From Corynebacterium gerontici (GTDB lineage Bacteria; Actinomycetota; Actinomycetes; Mycobacteriales; Mycobacteriaceae): a DNA stretch of 64,000 bases. Shown in pieces: positions 27,072-37,785 of the stretch. Within the stretch, counting starts at the first letter, position 1; each line of letters begins with the position of its first letter. The DNA lies in assembly GCF_003813985.1 (NCBI RefSeq), contig NZ_CP033897.1, positions 930,001 to 994,000 on the forward strand, written 5' to 3'. Below the pieces are notes generated by a model, which had not been told where the DNA came from, searched no databases, and was given only the letters and a program-made list of their open reading frames with translations. The position numbers and the translations under genes were made by a program.

Positions 27072-28231
27072 TGGGCCTCGGTGTCGCAGGTGTCCCGCTC
27101 CGTGAGCTCGGCTTGGTCCTGCTCGTGGCGGCTTCGCTGACCTATCTCACCACCGGTGTGGTGCGCGCGGTCGTGGTCAGTAGCGGACACATGGCTGAGA
27201 TTCGCGAGCGCGATGTGCACAACGTGCCCAAGCCGCGTCTTGGCGGCGTGGCGATGTTTTCTGGTTTCTTGGGCGCGGTGTTCCTCGCAGACCAGCTTCC
27301 AGCCTTGACGCGTGGATTTCAGCCCGTCACGCCCGAGATGAGCGCGGTCACATGGGGAGCCTTCGTCATAGTGATTGTGGGCGTAATAGATGATCTTTTG
27401 GAGCTTGACGCCTTCACAAAACTTGCCGGCCAAATCCTCGCGGGATTGGTAATGAGCTTATTGGGGCTGACTTGGTCGGTCATCTACATTCCATTCGGCG
27501 GCGGGACCACGTTGGTTCTCGACCCGATCGCTTCCACCGTGGTGACAGTGCTGCTGACCGTCACGTTGATCAATGCGATCAACTTTGTCGATGGGCTCGA
27601 CGGTCTGGCGGCGGGCTTGGGGGGCATTGCCGGCTTAAGCATTCTCATGTTCTCGCTTACTGTGTTGCACGATCAGGGCGGAATGGTGTCTGCTTATCCG
27701 CCGGCGATTATCGCTGCTGCGCTCGTGGGCATCTGCGCTGGTATTTTGCCGCACAATTTCGAACCCGCTCGGATTTTCATGGGGGATACCGGCGCCATGC
27801 TTATTGGCTTGCTGCTGGCCGCCGGTTCCACTTCTGCGAGCGGCAAAATCGACATGAGCCTGTTTGGTGCCGTCGACGTGTTGGCGTTGATGTCGCCGCT
27901 AATCGTGGTGGTGGCAGCAGTATTCGTGCCGATGTTGGATCTGATTATGGCGGTGGTCCGACGTGTCCGCGCGGGCAAATCGCCGTTTTCTGCTGACAAA
28001 ATGCATCTGCATCACCGTCTGCTGCGCATGGGGCACACTCACCGCCGCGTGGTATTGGTGCTGTATTCCTGGGTTTCGGTGGTAGCGTTCGGCGCGGTGG
28101 CATTTTCGATAGTGCCGCCGTTGATCGCTATCGCGTTCATTGTGGTGTCTGCTGTTGTGGCGGCGATTTTTACGCTTCGTCGGCAGCGTGAGCTCCAGCC
28201 CGAGGCTAACACCGATGCGATCACCCGGTAG
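27071..28231 (+). CDS. wecA: Polyprenyl-phosphate GlcNAc-1-phosphate transferase (WecA/TagO type)
   Basis: This 386-residue integral membrane enzyme, about eleven helices, transfers a sugar-1-phosphate to decaprenyl phosphate at the inner membrane face. The active-site blocks are complete: an early RDVHNVPKPRLGG, VIDDLLELD, NAINFVDGLDGLAAG, MGDTGAMLIG and the late KMHLHHRLLRMGH. In mycobacteria and corynebacteria this step begins linker-unit synthesis between peptidoglycan and arabinogalactan; that role is inferred from the family. The ATG overlaps the upstream stop (TAATG). Confidence 0.92.
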   Translation: MGLGVAGVPLRELGLVLLVAASLTYLTTGVVRAVVVSSGHMAEIRERDVHNVPKPRLGGVAMFSGFLGAVFLADQLPALTRGFQPVTPEMSAVTWGAFVIVIVGVIDDLLELDAFTKLAGQILAGLVMSLLGLTWSVIYIPFGGGTTLVLDPIASTVVTVLLTVTLINAINFVDGLDGLAAGLGGIAGLSILMFSLTVLHDQGGMVSAYPPAIIAAALVGICAGILPHNFEPARIFMGDTGAMLIGLLLAAGSTSASGKIDMSLFGAVDVLALMSPLIVVVAAVFVPMLDLIMAVVRRVRAGKSPFSADKMHLHHRLLRMGHTHRRVVLVLYSWVSVVAFGAVAFSIVPPLIAIAFIVVSAVVAAIFTLRRQRELQPEANTDAITR

Positions 28232-28234
28232 TAT
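28229..28234 (+). promoter_or_regulatory. -10 element for leaderless atpI-like gene
   Basis: TAGTAT overlaps the wecA stop codon and ends exactly 7 bases before the GTG at 28242. It gives the ATP synthase region a possible promoter of its own and sets the start of the next gene. Confidence 0.5.
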
Positions 28235-28241
28235 TCTGGGG

Positions 28242-28682
28242 GTGACTACTTCGCTTTACGACGACCACCGCCGACCACTCCAACGTGCCCTCAAGTTGGG
28301 CACCATTGCGTTGTTGGTGGTGACCGTGATCTCGCTGGCGGCGTGGGGCGCCGCCAGTGGACTGCCTGGATTGTGGGGTGCGCTTTTGGGGGCGGGGATC
28401 GGGGGTAGCTTCATGTTGCTTACGGTGATTAGTGTTCTGGCGACGTCACGTACCTCTCCGTCGACCACGGCGGCCGTGGTGCTGGGTAGTTGGTTGTTGA
28501 AGATTGTGGTGTTCCTCGCTATCTATATCGGTATTCGTGATTTGTACTTCTATGATCACCTGGCCTTGTTCATCACAGTTGTTGCGACGATGATCTGTGT
28601 GTTGGCCAGTGAAATGTGGGGAATCATCACGACGAATGTCACTTATGTAGTGCCGGAACAGCAGTCAAAAATTGAAGGCTGA
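28242..28682 (+). CDS. AtpI-like membrane protein
   Basis: This 146-residue protein has four hydrophobic helices and lies just before the ATP synthase operon, the usual place of AtpI, which helps assemble the c-ring or moves Mg2+. Sequence identity to AtpI cannot be judged from motifs, so the assignment rests on position and topology. The start is taken as GTG 28242, leaderless with TAGTAT 7 bases upstream. ATG 28215 inside the wecA end is the alternative and would add nine residues. A weak hairpin with a T run follows the stop. Confidence 0.7.
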   Translation: MTTSLYDDHRRPLQRALKLGTIALLVVTVISLAAWGAASGLPGLWGALLGAGIGGSFMLLTVISVLATSRTSPSTTAAVVLGSWLLKIVVFLAIYIGIRDLYFYDHLALFITVVATMICVLASEMWGIITTNVTYVVPEQQSKIEG

Positions 28683-28688
28683 GAATTC

Positions 28689-28711
28689 GCTGGGAGTAGT
28701 CCAGCTATTTT
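28689..28711 (+). terminator. Weak intrinsic terminator after the atpI-like gene
   Basis: GCTGG (28689-28693) pairs with CCAGC (28701-28705) around a 7-base loop, followed by TATTTTT. It begins 7 bases after the stop codon. The stem is short, so read-through is likely. Confidence 0.45.
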
Positions 28712-28801
28712 TCAGTGACCGGGGGTAGCGGGGGTGTGGGAGTTTGGTTTTTGGTGTGAATGACGGGCGAATACGCGACATTTTCACCCCTGAATACCCA
28801 C

Positions 28802-28817
28802 TGTGATTGACCTTACA
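28802..28817 (+). promoter_or_regulatory. Candidate GlxR (CRP-type) binding site
   Basis: TGTGATTGACCTTACA matches the corynebacterial GlxR consensus TGTGANNTANNTCACA with two mismatches. GlxR is a cAMP-dependent global regulator reported to activate respiratory and ATP synthase genes in C. glutamicum. The site lies about 300 bases before atpB. Confidence 0.45.
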
Positions 28818-28936
28818 CCGTGGCAAATCTCCAGCTCATGGGCATTGTTATCCGTGGGTGGCGGCGGGGGTATTCAATCGCTGGAAGGTGTGTCGCTATT
28901 TGTGTGAAACCCCTGATAGAGTTTCTAAGGGGTAAG

Positions 28937-28966
28937 CACCAAGTAGGCAGAGGTCTGCATTTGGTG
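28937..28966 (+). promoter_or_regulatory. Extended hairpin or operator before atpB
   Basis: CACCAA (28937-28942) and TTGGTG (28961-28966) are complements, and inside them GCAGA (28947-28951) and TCTGC (28954-28958) pair around GG. The result is a two-part 11-bp imperfect palindrome, either a protein site or a leader hairpin. Confidence 0.45.
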
Positions 28967-29114
28967 TGAACCTTAGTGGCTACCTTGCTGATGTGCGACG
29001 GAATCCTTGGTAGTCATGAGAGTTTTCAGACGTCCATCGCACCGGTGTGTTTCACGTGAGTGAAGCGGATCGGCCCGAACACGGGAGAGAACGCTGAGCG
29101 TTACATTTATGGCC

Positions 29115-29894
29115 ATGAAGGGTGAATTTCATGCACCCACCGTGGAACACGAATTCTTCCCGGAACCAATCTGGTTTGCTAACAGTGAATGGTTCGCAAT
29201 CGACCGTCTGATGTTCGTCCGCCTGCTGATGGGCCTCGTCATCGTGCTCTTCTTCGGCATTGCCATGCGCAAGCCGAAGCTGATCCCGAGTGGCCTGCAA
29301 AACGTCGCGGAGATCATGCTGGACTTCGTCCGCATCAATATCGCTGAAGAAATCCTGGGCAAGAAAGAAGCGAAGCGATTCCTTCCTGTGCTTGCCACCA
29401 TCTTCTTCATTGTCCTCTTCGGCAACTTGCCATCGGTGATTCCGTTCCTCAACATCTCGCCAAATGCCCGCGTGGGCATGCCGCTGGTGTTGGCGGTGTT
29501 CGGTTACCTGGCCTTTATCTACGCAGGTGCGAAGCGCTACGGCTTTTTCAAGTACGTAAAGTCTTCGGTGGTTATTCCTAACCTGCATCCCCTGCTTCAC
29601 TTGCTGGTGGTGCCACTGGAATTCCTCTCCACCTTCATCCTCCGTCCGGCTACGTTGACCATCCGTTTGTTGGCTAACATGCTGGCGGGACACATCATCC
29701 TCGTTCTGCTGTTCTCTGCCACTAACTTCTTCTTCTGGCAGCTAAACGGCTGGACGGCGCTGTCCGCAGTAACCATCGTTGCCGCGGTCGCGTTCACGCT
29801 CTTCGAGCTCCTGGTGATCTTCATCCAGGCGTACATCTTCGCACTGCTGTGCGCGGTGTATATCGAATTGTCGCTGCACGCTGACGAACACTGA
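29115..29894 (+). CDS. atpB: ATP synthase Fo subunit a
   Basis: This 259-residue membrane subunit forms the two proton half-channels beside the c-ring. The key helix carries the essential Arg in TIRLLANMLAGHII, and LFELLVIFIQAYIFALL is the last helix. The ATG at 29115 is preferred because TACATT (29102-29107) ends 7 bases before it, the leaderless pattern of this window, and no Shine-Dalgarno is near. ATG 29109, two codons upstream, is the alternative. It is the first gene of atpBEFHAGDC. Confidence 0.94.
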   Translation: MKGEFHAPTVEHEFFPEPIWFANSEWFAIDRLMFVRLLMGLVIVLFFGIAMRKPKLIPSGLQNVAEIMLDFVRINIAEEILGKKEAKRFLPVLATIFFIVLFGNLPSVIPFLNISPNARVGMPLVLAVFGYLAFIYAGAKRYGFFKYVKSSVVIPNLHPLLHLLVVPLEFLSTFILRPATLTIRLLANMLAGHIILVLLFSATNFFFWQLNGWTALSAVTIVAAVAFTLFELLVIFIQAYIFALLCAVYIELSLHADEH

Positions 29895-29930
29895 CCTCGC
29901 TTGCCACAAGCGGATAACAAGTTTCAATAA

Positions 29931-30230
<300 letters not shown>

Positions 30231-30260
30231 TAACCACCTTCGACACGAAAGCCGAGAATC

Positions 30261-30830
30261 ATGACGAACGTCATTACTTACCTTGCAGCAGAGGGGGAGC
30301 ACCTGCCCATGGAAAAGGCGCCGAACCCGCTCCTTCCTGCTGGCTACGACATCGTCTGGTCGCTCGTCGTGCTCGTTGTGGTCGCGCTACTGTTCACCAA
30401 GTTGGTGCTTCCTAAATTCCAGGAAGTGCTGGCCGAGCGCGAAGATCGAATCAAGGGCGGTATCCAGCGCGCCGAGGCTGCACAGGCTGAAGCTAAGGCC
30501 GCACTGGAGAAGTACAACGCACAACTCGCAGAGGCACGCGCCGAAGCAGCCGAGATCCGTGAGGAAGCCCGTGCAAAGGGCAAGCAGATCGAGGCTGACA
30601 TGAAGGCAAAGGCCACTGAGGAAAGCAACCGCATCATCGAGTCCGGTGAGCGCCAGCTCCTCGCTCAGCGTGAGCAGGTTGTGTCTGAACTTCGCCGCGA
30701 GATGGGACAGAACTCCATCAATCTTGCCGAGCGCCTGCTCGGAGACCAGCTCTCCGATGACATTAAGCGTTCTGGCACCATTGACCGGTTCCTGGCCGAT
30801 CTCGATACCGTGTCTCCCGCAGGAAAGTGA
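30261..30830 (+). CDS. atpF: ATP synthase Fo subunit b
   Basis: This 189-residue protein is the peripheral stalk: one N-terminal membrane helix (about residues 28-50, [19 protein letters not shown]) and then a long charged coiled coil rich in Ala, Glu and Arg. Unlike mycobacteria, where b and delta are partly fused, the b subunit here is a separate gene. Its stop overlaps the region before atpH. Confidence 0.95.
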   Translation: MTNVITYLAAEGEHLPMEKAPNPLLPAGYDIVWSLVVLVVVALLFTKLVLPKFQEVLAEREDRIKGGIQRAEAAQAEAKAALEKYNAQLAEARAEAAEIREEARAKGKQIEADMKAKATEESNRIIESGERQLLAQREQVVSELRREMGQNSINLAERLLGDQLSDDIKRSGTIDRFLADLDTVSPAGK

Positions 30831-30835
30831 GCACC

Positions 30836-31657
30836 ATGCACGCAGCGAGCCGCGAAGCACTAGCCCGCGTTATCTCCCACCTCGATCAAGCGTTGTGGGA
30901 GGCCAAGGAGCAGGCCACAGCTACTGCCGCACAGACCGGCACCGAGCTTTTCGACGTCGTCGAGGTGCTCGACGCAGACCGTGCTCTGCGCGTAGCTGTT
31001 GCCGATGCATCCACGAGCGCAGACCAGCGCGCCGGTTTGGTTACTGCAGTGTTCGAGGGAAAGGTTTCCCCCGCGACTTTGGAGGTACTGATCACCTCCG
31101 CACGCGAGTCCTGGTCCAACCCCCGCGAATTCCGCGCAGGTTTGGTCACTGTGGGACGCCGTTCCTTGATGCGCTCCGCTGAAGGTCAAGGCAACCTCGC
31201 ACAGGTCGAAGATGAACTCTTCCACCTTTCGCGCGTGTTGGAACGCGAGCCTCAGCTCACGCTGCTGCTCGACGACCGCACGGTTGAAGCGAACAGGCGC
31301 CGCGATCTTTTGGCAAAGGTGCTCTACGGCAAGGTCACCGCGGTGACCGAGGCATTGGCTCTCCAAGCCGTCGCCCGTCCGGAGCACAACGTCATTGACG
31401 ATATTCGTGCACTTTCCAACGACGTCGCTGCTTTGCAGGGACGATCTGTAGCGCACGTGGTGGCCGCATCGCCCTTGAGCACTGAGCAGACTGAAGCACT
31501 GTCGCACAAGCTAGAGCGAATTTATGGTCGCGAGATGTCCATCCACTCTGAGGTTGATCCCAGCCTCCTCGGCGGCATGGTCATCCGTGTGGACGACGAA
31601 GTGATTGATGGATCGACCTCGGGCAAGCTCGAGCGTCTCCGTGCACACCTCGTGTAA
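30836..31657 (+). CDS. atpH: ATP synthase F1 subunit delta
   Basis: This 273-residue subunit joins the stalk to the top of F1. It is longer than the E. coli protein (about 177 residues), as expected for actinobacteria. The C-terminal part has the conserved SLLGGMVIRVDDEVIDGS-.GKLERL. GTG at 30827 overlaps the atpF stop and is possible, but AGGA lies too close to it; ATG 30836 (MHAASREAL) fits the corynebacterial N-terminus better. A reverse copy of the dispersed 11-mer lies at 30946-30956 (Leu-Phe-Asp codons). Confidence 0.93.
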   Translation: MHAASREALARVISHLDQALWEAKEQATATAAQTGTELFDVVEVLDADRALRVAVADASTSADQRAGLVTAVFEGKVSPATLEVLITSARESWSNPREFRAGLVTVGRRSLMRSAEGQGNLAQVEDELFHLSRVLEREPQLTLLLDDRTVEANRRRDLLAKVLYGKVTAVTEALALQAVARPEHNVIDDIRALSNDVAALQGRSVAHVVAASPLSTEQTEALSHKLERIYGREMSIHSEVDPSLLGGMVIRVDDEVIDGSTSGKLERLRAHLV

Positions 31658-31713
31658 CACGCGACTGACAGAAGAAGAAATTGCTGGAAGAAACTACCGA
31701 GAGCAGGAAGAAC

Positions 31714-33342
31714 ATGGCGGAGCTTACGATCTCCTCCGATGAGATCCGTAGCGCGATTGCGAACTACACCTCGAGCTACTCCGCGGAGGCCTCCCGTGAG
31801 GAGGTCGGCGTGGTCATTTCCGCAGCTGATGGTATTGCCCAGGTTTCCGGGCTGCCTTCGGTGATGGCAAATGAGCTCATTGAGTTCCCCGGCGGCGTCA
31901 TCGGCGTCGCACAGAACCTCGACACCGACCGTATCGGCGTTGTGGTCTTGGGTAACTACGAAACCCTGAAAGAAGGCGACGAAGTCCGACGCACCGGCGA
32001 AGTCTTGTCCATCCCCGTGGGTGACAAGTTCCTCGGCCGTGTGATCAACCCGCTTGGTCAGCCTATTGACGGCCTTGGCGAAATCGAGGCCGAGGAGCAG
32101 CGTGTGCTGGAACTGCAAGCACCTTCCGTGCTGCAGCGTCAGCCCGTTGAAGAGCCGATGCAAACCGGCATCAAGGCTATCGACGCAATGACCCCCATCG
32201 GGCGTGGTCAGCGTCAGTTGATCATTGGTGACCGTAAGACGGGTAAGACCGCCGTCTGCATCGACACCATCTTGAACCAGAAGTCCAACTGGGAATCCGG
32301 CGACAAGAACAAGCAGGTTCGTTGTATCTACGTCGCGATTGGCCAGAAGGGCTCGACCATCGCTGCAGTGCGCAAGACTCTTGAGGAGCACGGCGCACTG
32401 GAGTACACCACCATCGTGGCAGCGCCCGCATCTGACTCCGCAGGCTTCAAGTGGCTCGCACCTTTTGCTGGTGCCGCGCTTGGTCAGCACTGGATGTACC
32501 AGGGCAACCACGTACTGGTCATTTACGATGATTTGACCAAGCAGGCCGAGGCCTACCGTGCAATCTCCCTGCTGCTTCGTCGTCCTCCGGGACGCGAGGC
32601 TTACCCCGGTGACGTCTTCTACTTGCACTCCCGTTTGCTGGAGCGTGCGGCGAAGCTCTCCGACGACATGGGCGCAGGCTCAATGACGGCGCTGCCGATC
32701 ATTGAGACCAAGGCAAACGATGTGTCTGCCTTCATCCCCACCAACGTGATCTCCATTACCGACGGTCAGGTCTTCCTCGAGTCTGACCTCTTCAACCAGG
32801 GTGTGCGCCCGGCTATCAACGTCGGTGTGTCCGTCTCCCGTGTGGGTGGCGCAGCACAAACCAAGGGTATGAAGAAGGTTTCCGGTAGCTTGCGTCTGGA
32901 CTTGGCTGCTTATCGCGACCTCGAAGCTTTCGCGGCATTCGCATCCGACCTTGACGCAGCCTCCAAGGCTCAGCTTGACCGTGGTGCACGCTTGGTGGAG
33001 CTGCTGAAGCAGGCCGAGAATGCTCCGCAGTCCGTCGAGCACCAGATCGTCTCTATCTGGCTTGCAGGTAACGGCCACTTCGACACCGTTCCCGTCGAAG
33101 ACATCCGTCGCTTCGAGTCCGAGCTGATCGATCACCTGCACTCGGCTACCCCCGAGGTATTCGAGCAGATCGCTGGCGGTGCTCAGCTGTCCGAGGAGTC
33201 CCAGGATGCCCTCGTTGCAGCTACCGATGACTTCAAGCGCACCTTCCAAACCACTGATGGTAAGCCCGTGATCAACGAGCCTGAGGTCGAGGCACTCTCC
33301 TCCGATCAGGTGAAGAAGAACACGCTGAACGTCAAGAAGTAA
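31714..33342 (+). CDS. atpA: ATP synthase F1 subunit alpha
   Basis: This 542-residue subunit forms the non-catalytic sites of the F1 hexamer. The Walker A loop is [13 protein letters not shown], and the subunit signature near the end reads [17 protein letters not shown]. The start is ATG 31714 ([13 protein letters not shown]), with AGCAGGAAG 4-5 bases upstream. A TTG 33 bases earlier is open but has no support. Confidence 0.97.
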   Translation: MAELTISSDEIRSAIANYTSSYSAEASREEVGVVISAADGIAQVSGLPSVMANELIEFPGGVIGVAQNLDTDRIGVVVLGNYETLKEGDEVRRTGEVLSIPVGDKFLGRVINPLGQPIDGLGEIEAEEQRVLELQAPSVLQRQPVEEPMQTGIKAIDAMTPIGRGQRQLIIGDRKTGKTAVCIDTILNQKSNWESGDKNKQVRCIYVAIGQKGSTIAAVRKTLEEHGALEYTTIVAAPASDSAGFKWLAPFAGAALGQHWMYQGNHVLVIYDDLTKQAEAYRAISLLLRRPPGREAYPGDVFYLHSRLLERAAKLSDDMGAGSMTALPIIETKANDVSAFIPTNVISITDGQVFLESDLFNQGVRPAINVGVSVSRVGGAAQTKGMKKVSGSLRLDLAAYRDLEAFAAFASDLDAASKAQLDRGARLVELLKQAENAPQSVEHQIVSIWLAGNGHFDTVPVEDIRRFESELIDHLHSATPEVFEQIAGGAQLSEESQDALVAATDDFKRTFQTTDGKPVINEPEVEALSSDQVKKNTLNVKK

Positions 33343-33402
33343 GGCCGATTGCCTTGCACACAATGATGAACCATCAAGGTACAGAAGGGAGGCGAAGGAT
33401 TT

Positions 33403-34380
33403 ATGGCTAATCTTCGCGAGCTACGTGACCGCATCCGGTCCGTGAACTCAACGAAGAAGATCACGAAGGCTCAAGAGCTGATCGCAACCTCGCGCATCAC
33501 CAAGGCTCAAGCCCGCGTGGAAGCTTCACAGCCTTACGCCAACGAGATCCACAGCGTTATGGAACGCTTGGCATCGGCGAGCTCCCTCGATCACCCGATG
33601 CTTCGCGAACGCGAAGGGGCAAGGCGTGCAGCCGTGCTCGTGGTGACCAGTGACCGCGGCATGGCCGGCGGCTACAACTACAACGTGTTTAAGAAGGCAG
33701 CGGAACTCACCCGCATGCTGGAAGACAATGGCTACGAGGTAGTCCGCTATGTCACTGGCAACAAGGGTGTTGGTTACTACCGTTTCCGCGAGCAGCCTGT
33801 TGCGGGTGCATGGACGGGCTTTTCGCAGGATCCTTCATGGAAGGAAACCCACGATGTTCGTCGCCATATGATCGACGGATTCATCGCAGGTTCCAACGGC
33901 ACGACCAAGCATCGCGCGGGTTTGAACGCTTCTGAGCACGAAGACGTGCAGGGTTTCGACACCGTGCACGTGGTGTACACCGAGTTCGAGTCAATGCTGA
34001 CCCAGACCGCCGTGGTGCACCAATTGCTGCCTATCGAGCCAGTAATTCACACCGAGCCGATTCAGCAGGGTGAAGACATCCTCTCGGATGCCGGTGATCC
34101 CCACGCTGATGTTGATTTCGAACCGGACGCGGACACCTTGCTGGAAGCTCTGCTTCCTCAGTACGTGTCGCGCAGCCTGTTCGCGATCTTCCTTGAAGCC
34201 GCAGCCGCAGAGTCAGCTTCTCGACGCACCGCGATGAAGTCGGCAACCGACAACGCTACGGAACTGGTCAAGGATTTGTCTCGTGTTGCCAACCAGGCTC
34301 GCCAGGCACAAATTACCCAGGAAATCACAGAGATCGTCGGTGGCGCAGGCGCGCTCGCCGAAAGCGGAGAAAGTGACTAG
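33403..34380 (+). CDS. atpG: ATP synthase F1 subunit gamma
   Basis: This 325-residue central shaft subunit has the typical N-terminal coiled coil (LRELRDRIRSVNSTKKITKAQELI) and the matching C-terminal helix with ATDNATELVKDLSRVANQARQAQITQEI. The MAGGYNYNVFKKA stretch is the conserved Rossmann-like start. It carries insertions in the middle (about residues 140-170 and 220-255) compared with E. coli, rich in acidic residues in the second. A GGGAGGCGAAGG ribosome site precedes it. Confidence 0.96.
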   Translation: MANLRELRDRIRSVNSTKKITKAQELIATSRITKAQARVEASQPYANEIHSVMERLASASSLDHPMLREREGARRAAVLVVTSDRGMAGGYNYNVFKKAAELTRMLEDNGYEVVRYVTGNKGVGYYRFREQPVAGAWTGFSQDPSWKETHDVRRHMIDGFIAGSNGTTKHRAGLNASEHEDVQGFDTVHVVYTEFESMLTQTAVVHQLLPIEPVIHTEPIQQGEDILSDAGDPHADVDFEPDADTLLEALLPQYVSRSLFAIFLEAAAAESASRRTAMKSATDNATELVKDLSRVANQARQAQITQEITEIVGGAGALAESGESD

Positions 34381-35832
<1,452 letters not shown>

Positions 35833-35845
35833 GGGAGGCACGCAC

Positions 35846-36217
35846 ATGGCTGACGTCACCGTAGAACTGGTCTCCGTCGAGCGTTTGCTTTGGTCCGGAA
35901 AGGCGAGCATCGTCACCGCGCAGACCACTGAGGGTGAGATCGGCGTGCTGCCAGGTCACGAGCCCATGTTCGGCCAATTGGTCGAAGATGGCGTCGTGAC
36001 CATCCGTCCCATCGACGGCGCCAAGAAGGTAGCGGCCGTCCAGGGCGGTTTCCTCTCCGTCTCCAAAGAGAAGGTCACCATCCTTGCCGATTACGCTATC
36101 TGGTCCGATGAAGTGGATACCGCTGAATCGGAGCGGCAATTGCAAAGCGAAGACGCAGCCGTCAAGGCACGCGCCGGCGCTGAGCTGAAGGCCGTGCGTC
36201 GCAGCACTGAGTCTTAG
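35846..36217 (+). CDS. atpC: ATP synthase F1 subunit epsilon
   Basis: This 123-residue subunit couples the shaft to the c-ring and can inhibit ATP hydrolysis. The beta-sandwich is clear ([46 protein letters not shown]). The C-terminal helical part is short compared with E. coli (about 139 residues), as is usual in actinobacteria. A strong terminator follows 14 bases after the stop, ending the operon. Confidence 0.95.
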   Translation: MADVTVELVSVERLLWSGKASIVTAQTTEGEIGVLPGHEPMFGQLVEDGVVTIRPIDGAKKVAAVQGGFLSVSKEKVTILADYAIWSDEVDTAESERQLQSEDAAVKARAGAELKAVRRSTES

Positions 36218-36231
36218 ACGCTCGAAAACTC

Positions 36232-36262
36232 AAAGCTCCCATGGAAAACCATGGGAGCTTTT
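36232..36262 (+). terminator. Strong intrinsic terminator of the atp operon
   Basis: A 13-bp perfect stem, AAAGCTCCCATGG paired with CCATGGGAGCTTT, closes an AAAA loop and ends in a short T run. It starts 14 bases after the atpC stop. Because of the A run on the other side, it may also work in reverse. Confidence 0.93.
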
Positions 36263-36270
36263 GCATGTAC

Positions 36271-36300
36271 TTGCTGCGTGTAAAAAGTGGCAGGTACTAT
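36271..36300 (+). promoter_or_regulatory. Likely promoter of the DUF2550 gene
   Basis: TTGCTG (36271-36276) and TACTAT (36295-36300) are separated by 18 bases just after the atp terminator. The start would give a leader of about 37 bases that contains the AAAGG ribosome site. Confidence 0.45.
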
Positions 36301-36344
36301 AGCGCTAAGAAATCGTTTCAAGCCGAACGCAAAGGTGTTATAAC

Positions 36345-36809
36345 GTGCGGTTTTTCCTTCTTCTGCTCGCGCTGCTGTGTGCAGTGTGTGCGCTGCTTGT
36401 CGCCTGGCGCTTTGCCACTTTGCGTTCTCGTGGCACTACAGTCAGCATGCGGAAGCTGCCGGCGTCCGGTGAACACGGCTGGCGTTATGGCTTATTGCGA
36501 TATTCCGGTTCCACCGTGGAGTATTTCAAGCTGCGCTCCATCGTGCCCTTTGCCAACGTCACTTTCCGCCGTAACGAGGTGCAATTGCGAGGCCATCGTG
36601 AACTGACCGTTCGCGAGGCCTCATTTTTGTCCCCTGCAACCCGTGTAGTCACAATGAGTTGTGGTGAAGACACCTTCGAGATAGCCCTTGAACCCCGCGC
36701 GGAAATGGCGTTCACCGCTTGGGTGGAAGCTGCACCCGATGCCCGTATGGATCGGATAGATGCAAAATCGCTGCGGAGGAAGATGAGCGGCAACGGCCAA
36801 CGTTCATAA
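36345..36809 (+). CDS. DUF2550-family membrane-anchored protein
   Basis: This 154-residue protein has one N-terminal membrane helix (FFLLLLALLCAVCALLVAW) and a soluble part of beta character with WRYGLLRYSGSTVEYFKLRS. It fits DUF2550, found next to atpC in mycobacteria and corynebacteria. Its function is unknown; a cell-envelope role is plausible from taxonomic range only. The GTG start has AAAGG 8 bases upstream. Confidence 0.8.
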   Translation: MRFFLLLLALLCAVCALLVAWRFATLRSRGTTVSMRKLPASGEHGWRYGLLRYSGSTVEYFKLRSIVPFANVTFRRNEVQLRGHRELTVREASFLSPATRVVTMSCGEDTFEIALEPRAEMAFTAWVEAAPDARMDRIDAKSLRRKMSGNGQRS

Positions 36810-36811
36810 GC

Positions 36812-36817
36812 TAGGGT
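36812..36817 (+). promoter_or_regulatory. -10 element for leaderless nucS
   Basis: TAGGGT overlaps the region just after the DUF2550 stop and ends exactly 7 bases before the nucS ATG at 36825. No Shine-Dalgarno is present. Confidence 0.55.
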
Positions 36818-36824
36818 AGTGCGC

Positions 36825-37496
36825 ATGCGTCTTGTCATTGCTCGCTGCAGCGTCGATTATGTTGGTCGCCTCCAGGCACACCTGCCCATGGCGGATCGTT
36901 TGCTTTTACTCAAAGCGGATGGCTCAGTATCCATCCACGCAGATGATCGAGCCTATAAGCCGCTGAATTGGATGACGCCTCCCTGCACTCTGCAAGAACT
37001 CGAAGACGAGCAAGGCACGCTGTGGGTGGTTGAGAACAAGAAGAAGGAACAACTTCGCATCCACATTGAGGCCGTGCATTCCGACGTGAGCTACGAGCTA
37101 GGCGAGGATCCGGGCTTGCAAAAGGATGGGGTAGAGGACCACCTTCAGGCCCTGCTTGCGGAACACATCCACACGCTGGGCGACGCCTACACGCTCATCC
37201 GTCGTGAATATCCAACCGCAATCGGACCAGTGGATATTTTATGCAAAGATGCCGATGGCTCTACCGTCGCCGTCGAAGTGAAACGACGCGGCGGTATCGA
37301 CGGCGTTGAGCAATTGAGTCGATATTTGGAGTTGCTCAACCGTGATGAGCTCCTCGCTCCCGTGTCCGGGGTGTTTGCCGCTCAACAGATCAAACCGCAG
37401 GCCCGTACCCTGGCCGAGGACCGCGGCATCCGCTGCGTAACACTTGATTATGACGAGCTTCGAGGGGCGGAATCCCAGGAACTTCGGTTGTTTTAA
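36825..37496 (+). CDS. nucS: Mismatch-specific endonuclease NucS/EndoMS
   Basis: This 223-residue nuclease cuts both strands at mismatches and replaces MutS/MutL repair in actinobacteria and some archaea. The N-terminal domain ([36 protein letters not shown]) and the RecB-like catalytic core ([26 protein letters not shown]) are intact. The frame also allows a GTG 6 bases earlier, but the leaderless ATG fits the conserved N-terminus. The next ORF starts directly after the stop. Confidence 0.95.
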   Translation: MRLVIARCSVDYVGRLQAHLPMADRLLLLKADGSVSIHADDRAYKPLNWMTPPCTLQELEDEQGTLWVVENKKKEQLRIHIEAVHSDVSYELGEDPGLQKDGVEDHLQALLAEHIHTLGDAYTLIRREYPTAIGPVDILCKDADGSTVAVEVKRRGGIDGVEQLSRYLELLNRDELLAPVSGVFAAQQIKPQARTLAEDRGIRCVTLDYDELRGAESQELRLF

Positions 37497-37781
37497 ATGG
37501 GGCGGAAGAATAGAAGAGTACGGGATGAGCTGCGCGCTTTACCCAATGACGGCGGAGTGTATTTCGGCACCCGCACTGTGCCGGGGCCGCGGTGGGCAGC
37601 GGGTGAGCCCTTCGAAATGCGCCACATGGGCGCGTCTGCTGCGCAGAAGTACTACATTTGTCCCGGCTGTAATCAGAATATTCCACCCGGGACTGCGCAC
37701 ATCGTTGCCTGGCCCAAAGAAATAGGCCGTGGCACCGAGGATCGGCGCCACTGGCACAGGGGATGTTGGGATCGTCGATAA
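37497..37781 (+). CDS. Small zinc-ribbon protein of unknown function
   Basis: This 94-residue basic protein has a likely zinc site: CPGCN, then GTAHIVAWP, and a final RRHWHRGCW. The C-x2-C ... H-x2-C layout with flanking Arg and Trp recalls HNH-type or treble-clef nucleic-acid binders. Homologues are often auto-annotated as ATP/GTP-binding, for which I see no motif. It starts at the base after the nucS stop, so it is surely cotranscribed with nucS and might act with it. Confidence 0.75.
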   Translation: MGRKNRRVRDELRALPNDGGVYFGTRTVPGPRWAAGEPFEMRHMGASAAQKYYICPGCNQNIPPGTAHIVAWPKEIGRGTEDRRHWHRGCWDRR

Positions 37782-37785
37782 GCTC

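Larger units (their letters stand above)
28712..29114 (+). promoter_or_regulatory. Long non-coding region before the ATP synthase operon
   Basis: About 400 bases hold no gene with a ribosome site. Visible elements are a candidate GlxR site (28802-28817), two copies of TTTGGTGTGAA (28750-28760 and 28960-28970), overlapping complementary pairs ACCCCT/AGGGGT (28909-28914 and 28928-28933) and GAAAC/GTTTC (28906-28910 and 28921-28925), and the hairpin at 28937-28966. The pairs at 28906-28933 interleave, so they cannot form together. The region is probably promoter plus a structured leader. Confidence 0.5.

Noticed and set aside
29048..29063. parS-like TGTTTCACGTGAGTGA before atpB
   Set aside because: It matches the parS consensus TGTTTCACGTGAAACA at only 13 of 16 positions, with the right half broken, and there are no parAB or oriC genes nearby.
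30827..31657. GTG 30827 as the atpH start
   Set aside because: The AGGA is only 3 bases away, and ATG 30836 gives the usual N-terminus.
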